Of a stretch of DNA of 10,710 bases, positions 1 through 4,375 are shown piece after piece. The stretch is taken from NCBI GenBank assembly GCA_028710865.1, contig JAQTUF010000017.1:1-10710 (forward strand), read 5' to 3'. The notes under the pieces were generated by a model that saw only the letters and a program-made list of their open reading frames with translations, did no database searches and had not been told where the DNA came from. This DNA comes from Candidatus Shapirobacteria bacterium (GTDB taxonomy: Bacteria; Patescibacteria; Microgenomatia; UBA12405). How positions within the stretch are numbered: the first letter of the stretch is position 1; each line of letters opens with the position of its first letter. The position numbers were made by a program, and so were the translations under genes.

Positions 1-3
1 ACG

Positions 4-32
4 TTGTTTATAGTATAAAGTTTTGGTATAGT
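4..32 (+). promoter_or_regulatory. Promoter of tRNA-Asp
   Basis: A sigma70-type promoter is visible: -35 TTGTTT at 4-9, a 17-base spacer, and -10 TATAGT at 27-32 preceded by TGG (extended -10). Transcription would start near 39-40, about 12 bases before the mature tRNA-Asp 5' end. Assignment rests on consensus match and spacing only. Confidence 0.6.
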
Positions 33-51
33 ATCAAAGTAATTAGACCAA

Positions 52-125
52 GGGCTTGTGGTGCAGCGGTCTAGCACATCCGCCTGTCACGCGGAAGATC
101 GTGGGTTCGAATCCCATCAGGCCCG
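52..125 (+). tRNA. tRNA-Asp (anticodon GTC)
   Basis: A full cloverleaf can be folded. The acceptor stem 52-58 pairs with 118-124 (7 bp with one G-U), the D stem is 61-64/74-77, and the anticodon stem 79-83/91-95 carries a 7-base loop with GTC at 86-88. The T stem 101-105/113-117 encloses the canonical loop TTCGAAT. The discriminator is G125, as expected for tRNA-Asp. CCA is not encoded, so a CCA-adding enzyme is needed. It has its own promoter upstream and a terminator directly downstream, so it appears to be a single-gene unit. Confidence 0.96.
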
Positions 126-135
126 CAATTATATT

Positions 136-160
136 AATCCCCTATTTTAGGGGATTTTTC
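136..160 (+). terminator. Intrinsic terminator after tRNA-Asp
   Basis: A 9-bp perfect stem (136-144 with 148-156, core CCCCTA/TAGGGG) with a 3-base loop is followed by a T-run at 155-159. It lies 10 bases after the tRNA and ends that transcript. The same hairpin could also serve the minus-strand gene ending at 191, although the minus side lacks a clean U-run. Confidence 0.8.
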
Positions 161-190
161 TATTAATAGATGATTTAGTTTCAGTAGAAT

Positions 191-766
191 TTATTCTATT
201 GTTTCATGGAGTTTGTCGTAATGTTCTTTACTTTCATAAAATAATGCAGTGGTCTCGTCATAAAAGTAGTTTTCAGTAAAATCCTCAATTTTGAGGTTAT
301 CGTCTCTATAAATCTTTCTTAAATATTCTAGTGTCACAGCGGGTATCCAAATAGCCTTTTGTTTTTTGAAATGGTTGGCTATTTCGTCTGCTTTCTTTTT
401 TATTTCTGCTATTGTTGTTTCGGTAGTAATGGGTGAAATATTAATTTGAACAATTGGAATGGGTTCACTACCATGCATTATTCCTTTTTTGCCTGATAAT
501 TCTTCTGCAATTTTTCTATTTTCTTCTGAAAGTGAACTATAATCTAGGTCAATAGATGCATTATTTCCTACATTTCCATTATTTGCTGAACTCATTAGAG
601 TTTGTATTCCGAGGTCCCAAAAATGTTCACAAGCTGACACTAGGGGTTTTTCTACATATTGTGCAATTTCGCTACGATTTTTAAATGTTATTGAACCTTC
701 ACATATGGCTTTTACTTCAGTAATTTTTTGTGCATTTGGTTTAAGTGATTCACTTGTTTCATTCAT
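191..766 (-). CDS. Hypothetical protein, 191 aa, family not identified
   Basis: I do not recognise a named family. The protein is soluble, with no signal peptide or membrane segment. It has a central stretch rich in Ser and Asn (about residues 58-72) followed by an acidic/helical part with the sequence SLSEENRKIAEEL (about 78-90). A Lys-rich helix follows (about 121-135), then a C-terminal third rich in aromatic and acidic residues. The ATG at 766 is supported by a -10 box (TATATT, extended TGT) only 6 bases upstream, implying a leaderless or nearly leaderless mRNA. It lies 76 bases downstream of the CarD-like gene on the same strand but has its own promoter. Small proteins with the SSAN...LSEEN pattern are, from memory, common among Patescibacteria hypotheticals; this was not checked. 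Confidence 0.8.
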   Translation of the reverse strand: MNETSESLKPNAQKITEVKAICEGSITFKNRSEIAQYVEKPLVSACEHFWDLGIQTLMSSANNGNVGNNASIDLDYSSLSEENRKIAEELSGKKGIMHGSEPIPIVQINISPITTETTIAEIKKKADEIANHFKKQKAIWIPAVTLEYLRKIYRDDNLKIEDFTENYFYDETTALFYESKEHYDKLHETIE

Positions 767-772
767 AAATTA

Positions 773-781
773 AATATAACA
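773..781 (-). promoter_or_regulatory. Extended -10 promoter of the 191-aa gene
   Basis: On the minus strand TG-T-TATATT spans 781 to 773, and the ATG begins 6 bases downstream at 766. There is no recognisable -35 at 17 bases, as is usual for extended -10 promoters. The predicted start of transcription falls at or next to the start codon, so the mRNA would be leaderless. Confidence 0.5.
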
Positions 782-842
782 TATGTGATTTTTATGATTT
801 TTTAATTAAAAAAAATCCAATATTGTTTCACACAGCCCGTTT

Positions 843-1355
843 TTATATTTTTGATAAAACAGAAGTGATTTTGGTTTTGATGGTTGCGATGGGTTTTTTG
901 GTGACGAAGGCAATTTCTTCTACTAGATGCATTAATATAATTTCTACTAATTCTTTGTTGGTTCTAGAAAAGATTTCTGGGTTCTTATTTTTTTCTGAAT
1001 AGAGCTGTTTTAATAAGTCAACATTTTTTGAAGGACTGTTTAAATAAAGAGTTTCTTTTATTAATTTAGGGTCGGTAATTTTTTCTTCATCATATTTTTC
1101 TTCTAGTTGTTTATAAATATCATTAACCTCTTTTTTGGAAATAAGATGTCTTAAACCACTTTTAATTATATTTTCGACAGGAGTGGAACAAGTTACTTGT
1201 TTATTTTGAATACCATTTTTAATGGAACAGTAACAAAAATATTCTATTTTTTGGCCAGAATAGTTTTTCTTTATTTTTTTATCAAAGATTTGATAAATAT
1301 TTTCAAAATCAGTAATATATTCTCCAATAGAAAAAGTATCGTTGTTTTTTAACAT
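843..1355 (-). CDS. CarD/CdnL-like RNA polymerase-binding protein
   Basis: The 170-aa length fits CarD/CdnL proteins (about 160 aa). The N-terminal part (about 8-55, SIGEYI...IYQIFDKKI...GQKIEYFCYCSIKNG) has the pattern of the Tudor-like RNA polymerase-interaction domain. The following segment, PVENIIKSGLRHLISKKEVN (about 60-79), resembles the family hallmark 'PV.N....GLR.LIS..EV'. The C-terminal half is helical and Lys/Glu-rich, as expected for the DNA-binding helical domain. CarD proteins bind the RNA polymerase beta subunit and stabilise open promoter complexes, notably at rRNA genes. The usual 'V.YP.HGVG' loop is poorly kept, so the protein is divergent. ATG at 1355 has no Shine-Dalgarno site; an extended -10 lies about 50 bases upstream. 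Family call is from motif reading, not a search. Confidence 0.6.
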   Translation of the reverse strand: MLKNNDTFSIGEYITDFENIYQIFDKKIKKNYSGQKIEYFCYCSIKNGIQNKQVTCSTPVENIIKSGLRHLISKKEVNDIYKQLEEKYDEEKITDPKLIKETLYLNSPSKNVDLLKQLYSEKNKNPEIFSRTNKELVEIILMHLVEEIAFVTKKPIATIKTKITSVLSKI

Positions 1356-1408
1356 ATTTTGGCTACAAATCTAAAAATCTAACCATGGTAAGAAGTAGTA
1401 GTAACTCT

Positions 1409-1417
1409 ATTATACCA
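1409..1417 (-). promoter_or_regulatory. Extended -10 promoter of the CarD-like gene
   Basis: On the minus strand TG-G-TATAAT spans 1417 to 1409, a consensus -10 with the TG extension. Transcription would begin near 1402, giving a leader of about 47 bases. The leader contains the direct repeat TTAGATTT twice in tandem (minus strand, about 1365-1381). It lies back-to-back with the plus-strand promoter starting at 1418. Confidence 0.55.
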
Positions 1418-1446
1418 TTGATTTTTTGCCCTATTTTCAGTATAGT
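1418..1446 (+). promoter_or_regulatory. Promoter of the 1453-1836 transcript
   Basis: -35 TTGATT at 1418-1423, a spacer of exactly 17 bases, and -10 TATAGT at 1441-1446. The predicted start is near 1453. This is among the best promoters in the window, and it points into a stretch with no recognised protein gene. Confidence 0.6.
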
Positions 1447-1512
1447 TTAGGTGTTTTAAGCGACAGAAGCGTTGCACTTTTAACAAATAAATCAAAAAAG
1501 GTGGTGAAGAGA

Positions 1513-1686
1513 ATGAGTATTGACAATTTAATTCGATCTAGATTTGAATGGACTATCCAGAATATTTCATTTATATGTTGGCTAATTGATATGGAAATTC
1601 CAACATATTTAATAGTGAGTATTCTAAATAAGTTGTTTGTTATAGATAAACTTATGGATTATCAATTTAATGATGGGGTTGATTAG
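1513..1686 (+). CDS. Possible 57-aa small protein, unknown
   Basis: The ATG at 1513 is preceded by AAGGTGGTGA (1498-1507), 9 of 10 matching the full anti-16S complement AAGGAGGTGA, with 8 bases between the GGTGG core and the ATG. This is the only strong Shine-Dalgarno site in the window. The product begins MSIDNLIRSRFEW. Its middle is hydrophobic (ISFICWLIDMEIPTYLIVSI, about residues 18-37), which could be an amphipathic or single membrane helix, and it ends acidic (NDGVD). The frame is open upstream to 1405 with only a TTG start, but that start lies between the -35 and -10 boxes, so ATG 1513 is preferred. After the TAG the same frame continues with a protein-like look, broken by two TGA codons, so a decayed longer gene is an alternative. 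No homologue recognised. Confidence 0.4.
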   Translation: MSIDNLIRSRFEWTIQNISFICWLIDMEIPTYLIVSILNKLFVIDKLMDYQFNDGVD

Positions 1687-1740
1687 ATGTTGATGGAAAC
1701 ACCACGCAAAAGATGAAAATATGACCGAAAGGTCTTAAAG

Positions 1741-1836
1741 AGAAACCCAGATGAGTTGAAAATAAAGACAATAAATTGATTTGCTGATGGCAATCGTTTT
1801 GTTGAATTTATTTTTGGCGATGATTCTGGGTTTTTT
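1741..1836 (+). terminator. Long rod-like terminal hairpin with T-run
   Basis: Nested, collinear helices are visible. 1741-1751 pairs with 1825-1835 (11 bp including one G-U, core AACCCAGA/TCTGGGTT). 1759-1766 pairs with 1807-1814 (8 bp). 1769-1775 pairs with 1798-1804 (7 bp, one U-G). GA 1778-1779 pairs with TC 1794-1795, and TTGC 1781-1784 with GCAA 1790-1793, closing on the 5-base loop TGATG. T residues 1831-1836 follow the GGG of the right arm. It may end the plus transcript; the minus side also has a T-rich flank (TCTGGGTTTCTCTTT), so it might end ndk as well. The distal arm abuts the ndk stop codon (1835-1837). It is much longer than a standard intrinsic terminator. Confidence 0.45.
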
Positions 1837-2446
1837 ATTCTAAAATTCCGTCGAGGTTGACGTCGTAGATAATAGCTTCCGAAATAAGACGATAAGAAAC
1901 TATTTCGTCTGATTTAAACCAGAGAGAGATTTCTTTATTGGCCTCTTCTACAGATCCTGAAGCGTGGATAATATTACGGACGGCTCTTTTATCAACGTCA
2001 GCGGCACGATAGGAATCAATAGTGTAATCTCCACGAATAGTTCCTGGAACGGAAGTTAATGGTTCGGTTCCCCCTGTAATTTTTCGGATAACACTAATAG
2101 CATTCATTCCTTGCCAAATCATAGCTACAACTGGACCACTACTAAGAAAGCTAACCAATTGTTTTCTAACACCTTCAGCTAACTCAATTGGATCATTAGT
2201 TGGAGGAGTTAACCCTTTGGCTTTCCAAGCTTCGATTGATTTGGTACCGGTTTTAAGAGTCCATTCTGGATCGACTGAATAGTGATCTAGGGCTAATTTT
2301 TTATTAGGAATAGCCATTTTAATAGCAATTAGTTTTAATCCAGATTGCTCATATCTTTTAATAGCTTCACCAATTAAGCCTCTTTGGACTCCATCTGGTT
2401 TAACTAAAATTAAAGTTTTTTCTTGTTTATCATCATAGTTTTTCAT
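1835..2446 (-). CDS. ndk: Nucleoside diphosphate kinase, long form
   Basis: Transfers the gamma phosphate from ATP to other nucleoside diphosphates through a phosphohistidine, supplying (d)NTPs and GTP in the cytoplasm. Family signatures are clear: LILVKPDGVQRGLIGE (about 12-27, with the conserved Lys16), SSGPVVAMIWQG (102-113), PGTIRGDYTID (134-144) and the active-site NIIHASGS with His161 (canonical NIIHGSDS). At 203 aa it exceeds the usual 130-155. There is an insertion of about 28 residues after LDHY (about 58-90, with two Trp and a Pro pair). A shorter insertion (about 145-157) precedes the active-site His, and there is a C-terminal extension. The catalytic core looks intact. ATG 2446 has a weak TAGGT ribosome site. 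It is divergent from the ArsR-type gene. Codon and base use are much richer in G+C than in the glycan block. Confidence 0.95.
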   Translation of the reverse strand: MKNYDDKQEKTLILVKPDGVQRGLIGEAIKRYEQSGLKLIAIKMAIPNKKLALDHYSVDPEWTLKTGTKSIEAWKAKGLTPPTNDPIELAEGVRKQLVSFLSSGPVVAMIWQGMNAISVIRKITGGTEPLTSVPGTIRGDYTIDSYRAADVDKRAVRNIIHASGSVEEANKEISLWFKSDEIVSYRLISEAIIYDVNLDGILE

Positions 2447-2498
2447 AAGTGACCTATTTTCTCTAAATGGGGATAAATAATCAAGATGATGTTGTTGT

Positions 2499-2527
2499 TT
2501 GAATATATTGATGTTTATCGATATAAT
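2499..2527 (+). promoter_or_regulatory. Promoter of the ArsR-type gene (leaderless)
   Basis: -35 TTGAAT at 2499-2504, 17-base spacer, perfect -10 TATAAT at 2522-2527. The ATG at 2534 begins 6 bases after the -10, where transcription should start. This decides the start codon: an in-frame upstream ATG at 2486 would lie upstream of the promoter. Confidence 0.65.
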
Positions 2528-2533
2528 AGTTCT

Positions 2534-2842
2534 ATGGATAAAATATTTAAAGCATTAGCAGATATTAATAGAAGAAGAATAATTACTTTATTAAATGGTA
2601 ATGAGATGTCAGTAAATGAATTATTAAAAAATTTTGATAATATTGGACAATCAACTTTGTCTAATCATTTGTCTATTTTAAGAAAAGCAAAATTAGTTGA
2701 TTTTAAAATTTTTGGAAAACAGAGAATATATAGGTTAAATAAAGATCTTTTGGTTGCCTTTGCGGAAAATATGCGTAGATTTGTTGGTAAAATAGATGAA
2801 TCTTTCGTTGAAGATATTGAAATAAGAGAATCAAAGGTGTAA
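2534..2842 (+). CDS. ArsR-family winged helix-turn-helix regulator
   Basis: A 102-aa protein when started at 2534 (MDKIFKALADINRRRIITLL), the typical ArsR/SmtB length and N-terminal helix. The DNA-binding part runs from about 25 to 69: MSVNELLKNF, then the recognition helix in QSTLSNHLSILRKAKLV (39-55), then the wing FKIFGKQRIYRLN (57-69). There are no cysteines and no CxC metal box, so it is not a classical arsenic or metal sensor; its ligand cannot be read from the sequence. A longer reading from 2486 would add 16 residues with no family resemblance. The LysM gene follows after 37 bases on the same strand, so the two may be cotranscribed. Autoregulation at the ndk/arsR divergent gap (2447-2533) is possible but not shown. 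Confidence 0.88.
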   Translation: MDKIFKALADINRRRIITLLNGNEMSVNELLKNFDNIGQSTLSNHLSILRKAKLVDFKIFGKQRIYRLNKDLLVAFAENMRRFVGKIDESFVEDIEIRESKV

Positions 2843-2843
2843 A

Positions 2844-2876
2844 GTGTAATTAATTATAACTTTTTATTATTTACAC
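2844..2876 (+). promoter_or_regulatory. arsR-lysM gap: inverted repeat and possible -10
   Basis: GTGTAA at 2844-2849 and TTACAC at 2871-2876 form a perfect 6-bp inverted repeat, 21 bases apart. A -10-like TATTAT (2865-2870) lies between the arms, 9 bases before the LysM ATG. It could be an operator or chance; no good -35 is present. Confidence 0.25.
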
Positions 2877-2879
2877 AAT

Positions 2880-3455
2880 ATGAATCTTAAAAAATTGAAG
2901 AGAAAATATTTTAAATCAACCGAAGAGGTTGTGAGTATGTTTTTGGGTCTAGTAATAGTGGTAGTAGTGATAGGATTAATTTTTAATTTTTTTCAAAAGA
3001 AAAAAGGGACTATTAATATTCCTGGTTCGACTGATGTAGAAATTAGTCAAAGTGAAAGTGGAAAAATATTTAATAAAGATGGTGAATATGTGGTTAAAAA
3101 AGGTGATAGTTTGTGGAAGATTGCAGTTAGTGAATATAACGATGGTTATAAATGGGTAGAAGTGGCTAAGATGAATAATTTAAAAAATCCAGGGGTGATA
3201 GAAGTTGGTCAAAAAATAGTATTACCTAAAGTAGAGATTAAGGAGGTTGTAGTTACTGATTTACAAGGTAAGGGAAATAGTATAATTTCTGGAGAGTACA
3301 AAGTAGTTAAAGGTGATAGTTTATGGAAGATTTCGGTTAGGGCCTATGGTGATGGTTATCAGTGGGTGAAAATTTGGGAAAGCAATAAACCAAAAATAAT
3401 TAATCCGAATGGTTTGGAAATTGGAATGGTTTTGACGATTCCGAGTTTAAAATAG
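2880..3455 (+). CDS. Membrane-anchored protein with two LysM domains
   Basis: 191 aa. A basic N-terminus (about 1-12) is followed by one strong membrane helix (about 18-38, FLGLVIVVVVIGLIFNFF), so the protein is anchored with its bulk outside. Two LysM domains follow. The first is at about 70-116 (YVVKKGDSLWKIAVSEYNDG...NPGVIEVGQKIVLP). The second, at about 140-188, is closely similar (YKVVKGDSLWKISVRAYGDG...GLEIGMVLTIP) and looks like a recent duplication. LysM binds N-acetylglucosamine-containing glycans such as peptidoglycan. No catalytic domain is present, so it may be a wall-binding or scaffold protein. It has no Shine-Dalgarno site and follows the ArsR-type gene by 37 bases. It ends in TAG shortly before tRNA-Gly. 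Confidence 0.9.
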   Translation: MNLKKLKRKYFKSTEEVVSMFLGLVIVVVVIGLIFNFFQKKKGTINIPGSTDVEISQSESGKIFNKDGEYVVKKGDSLWKIAVSEYNDGYKWVEVAKMNNLKNPGVIEVGQKIVLPKVEIKEVVVTDLQGKGNSIISGEYKVVKGDSLWKISVRAYGDGYQWVKIWESNKPKIINPNGLEIGMVLTIPSLK

Positions 3456-3463
3456 CCGTTTTG

Positions 3464-3472
3464 TGTTAGAAT
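3464..3472 (+). promoter_or_regulatory. Extended -10 promoter of tRNA-Gly/tRNA-Thr
   Basis: TG-T-TAGAAT at 3464-3472 would start transcription near 3479, four bases before tRNA-Gly. There is no clear -35. The two tRNAs, 8 bases apart, are probably one transcript. Confidence 0.45.
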
Positions 3473-3482
3473 AATTTTTGTT

Positions 3483-3553
3483 GCGGCTATAGTTTAGTGG
3501 TAAAACGTGTCCTTCCCAAGGATAAGTTGGGGGTCCGATTCCCCCTAGCCGCT
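3483..3553 (+). tRNA. tRNA-Gly (anticodon CCC)
   Basis: Acceptor stem 3483-3489/3546-3552 (7 bp), D stem GTTT 3492-3495 with AAAC 3503-3506 and a G18-G19-containing loop, and anticodon stem 3508-3512/3520-3524 with CCC at 3515-3517. The T stem is GGGGG/CCCCC at 3529-3533/3541-3545. The discriminator T3553 fits tRNA-Gly. The T loop reads TCCGATT, so position 55 is C instead of the near-universal U (pseudouridine). It reads the GGG codon. CCA is not encoded. Confidence 0.95.
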
Positions 3554-3561
3554 CATCAGAT

Positions 3562-3632
3562 GCCGATATAGCTCAACGGTAGAGCAACGGTTTCGTAAAC
3601 CGTCGATAGTAGTTCAATTCTACTTATCGGCT
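3562..3632 (+). tRNA. tRNA-Thr (anticodon CGT)
   Basis: Acceptor stem 3562-3568/3625-3631, D stem GCTC 3571-3574 with GAGC 3582-3585, anticodon stem ACGGT 3587-3591 with ACCGT 3599-3603 and CGT at 3594-3596. The T stem 3608-3612/3620-3624 encloses the canonical loop TTCAATT. The discriminator is T3632 and CCA is not encoded. It reads ACG codons and lies 8 bases after tRNA-Gly. Confidence 0.95.
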
Positions 3633-3639
3633 CTAAATT

Positions 3640-3648
3640 TGATACAAT
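3640..3648 (+). promoter_or_regulatory. Extended -10 promoter of the Ig-like gene
   Basis: TG-A-TACAAT at 3640-3648 lies in the 26-base gap between tRNA-Thr and the ATG at 3659. Transcription near 3655 would leave a leader of about 4 bases. Read-through from the tRNAs is the alternative. Confidence 0.4.
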
Positions 3649-3658
3649 AAATAGCATT

Positions 3659-4375
3659 ATGGCTGAATTTAAACGTTCGAGGTTAGTCCGAAAAAGCGAT
3701 GAAACAGTAACAAAAAAAACTGTTTTTATGGGTTTTTTAACAATATTATTTGCTGTTTTTATTGTGGTTTTTGGGTTGCCTTTTTTAATAAAGTTTTCAG
3801 TGTTTTTGGGTGATATGAAAAAGAGTGGTGATAATTCTGAAAATAAAATTTTACCTCCATTAGCCCCAAGATTAGTGATTCCATTTGAAGCAACTAATAG
3901 TGCTATTTTTAAAATAAATGGTTTTGCTGAGGCAAAAGTAGATGTAGAGTTATTTAAAAATGAAGTTTCTATTGGTAAAACTGAAGTAACTGAAAATGGT
4001 GATTTCGCTTTTGAAAAAATATCTTTAGATGAAGGGGAAAATAGTTTTAGTGCTATCGCTAGTAGTGAAAAAACTGGTGCTGGTGATGGATCAATTCCAA
4101 TAATGGTTTTATATGATAAACAAGCTCCGGCATTGAAATTGACAAATCCTAATGAAACTAGTTTAACAGTGGACTATGCTGATTTTGATATTGTTGGTGA
4201 AGCTGAAAAAGGTGTAAGTGTTTCAATTAATGGTAGATTGGCAGCAGTTGATGATATGGGTAATTTTAAACTTAAAATACAATTAAATACAGGTAAAAAT
4301 GATATTGAAGTGGTTGCTCGTGACAGTGCTGGAAATGAAACTAGAAAAACTATTTCAATAACTTATAGTCTTTAA
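3659..4375 (+). CDS. Membrane-anchored protein with two Ig-like domains
   Basis: 238 aa. A basic cytoplasmic N-terminus (about 1-20) is followed by one membrane helix (about 23-45) and a short linker. Two beta-rich repeats of the bacterial Ig-like/glucodextranase-B kind then follow, at about 70-152 and 157-238. Both show the pattern 'G.AE..V.V....NG...V...G.F...I.L..G.N....A.......' and the second ends with the typical ARDSAGNETRKTISITY. Such domains are structural or adhesive spacers on the cell surface; no enzyme domain is seen. No Shine-Dalgarno site; a -10 box lies 10 bases upstream of the ATG. The stop codon overlaps that of the convergent ligase gene (shared TTAA at 4372-4375). Confidence 0.82.
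   Translation: MAEFKRSRLVRKSDETVTKKTVFMGFLTILFAVFIVVFGLPFLIKFSVFLGDMKKSGDNSENKILPPLAPRLVIPFEATNSAIFKINGFAEAKVDVELFKNEVSIGKTEVTENGDFAFEKISLDEGENSFSAIASSEKTGAGDGSIPIMVLYDKQAPALKLTNPNETSLTVDYADFDIVGEAEKGVSVSINGRLAAVDDMGNFKLKIQLNTGKNDIEVVARDSAGNETRKTISITYSL

Larger units (their letters stand above)
1453..1836 (+). ncRNA. Candidate structured transcript (possible ncRNA) of about 380 nt
   Basis: Bounded by a promoter (1418-1446) and by a long terminal hairpin with a T-run (1741-1836). Several local helices can be drawn. A 5' hairpin at about 1453-1485 has GCGAC pairing with GTTGC. ATTCGA/TTTGAAT pair at 1530-1548. ATATGTTGG pairs with CCAACATAT (about 1573-1609, 9 perfect bp plus an inner AATT/AATT). 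ATAAGTT (1628-1634) pairs with AACTTAT (1649-1655). GACC-GAAA-GGTC (1723-1734) is capped by a GNRA tetraloop. GTGGTG (1501-1506) could pair long-range with CACCAC (1700-1705). I see no tRNA-like 3' end (against tmRNA) and no conserved RNase P core. Part of it overlaps a 57-codon ORF with a good ribosome site, so it may instead be an mRNA with a structured 3' region. AT-rich sequence yields some helices by chance; the terminal rod is the strongest. Confidence 0.4.

Noticed and set aside
798..818. AT palindrome (GATTTTTT-AATT-AAAAAAAATC) between the 191-aa gene and the CarD-like gene
   Set aside because: Pure A/T stem in a homopolymer-rich stretch; too weak to call a terminator or operator.
1453..1836. 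tmRNA or RNase P RNA
   Set aside because: No tRNA-like 3' end with a T-arm, and no alanine acceptor for tmRNA; none of the conserved RNase P core sequences is present in readable form.
1687..1861. Recoding of TGA (as Gly or Trp), suggested by the protein-like frame with in-frame TGAs and by no TGA stop among the 12 complete reading frames
   Set aside because: All recognised genes are complete in the standard bacterial code, with Gly written GGN and Trp TGG and no in-frame TGA (ispG and the 788-aa lipase included). Absence of TGA stops in 12 AT-rich reading frames is weak evidence.
2486..2533. ArsR-type gene starting at ATG 2486
   Set aside because: The -10 box at 2522-2527 lies downstream of this ATG, and the added 16 residues do not resemble the family.
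3452..3490. ATAGCCG upstream of tRNA-Gly complementary to its 5' acceptor strand (CGGCTAT)
   Set aside because: It spans the LysM stop codon, and a 7-base match at this distance is likely chance; no duplicated tRNA fragment extends beyond it.
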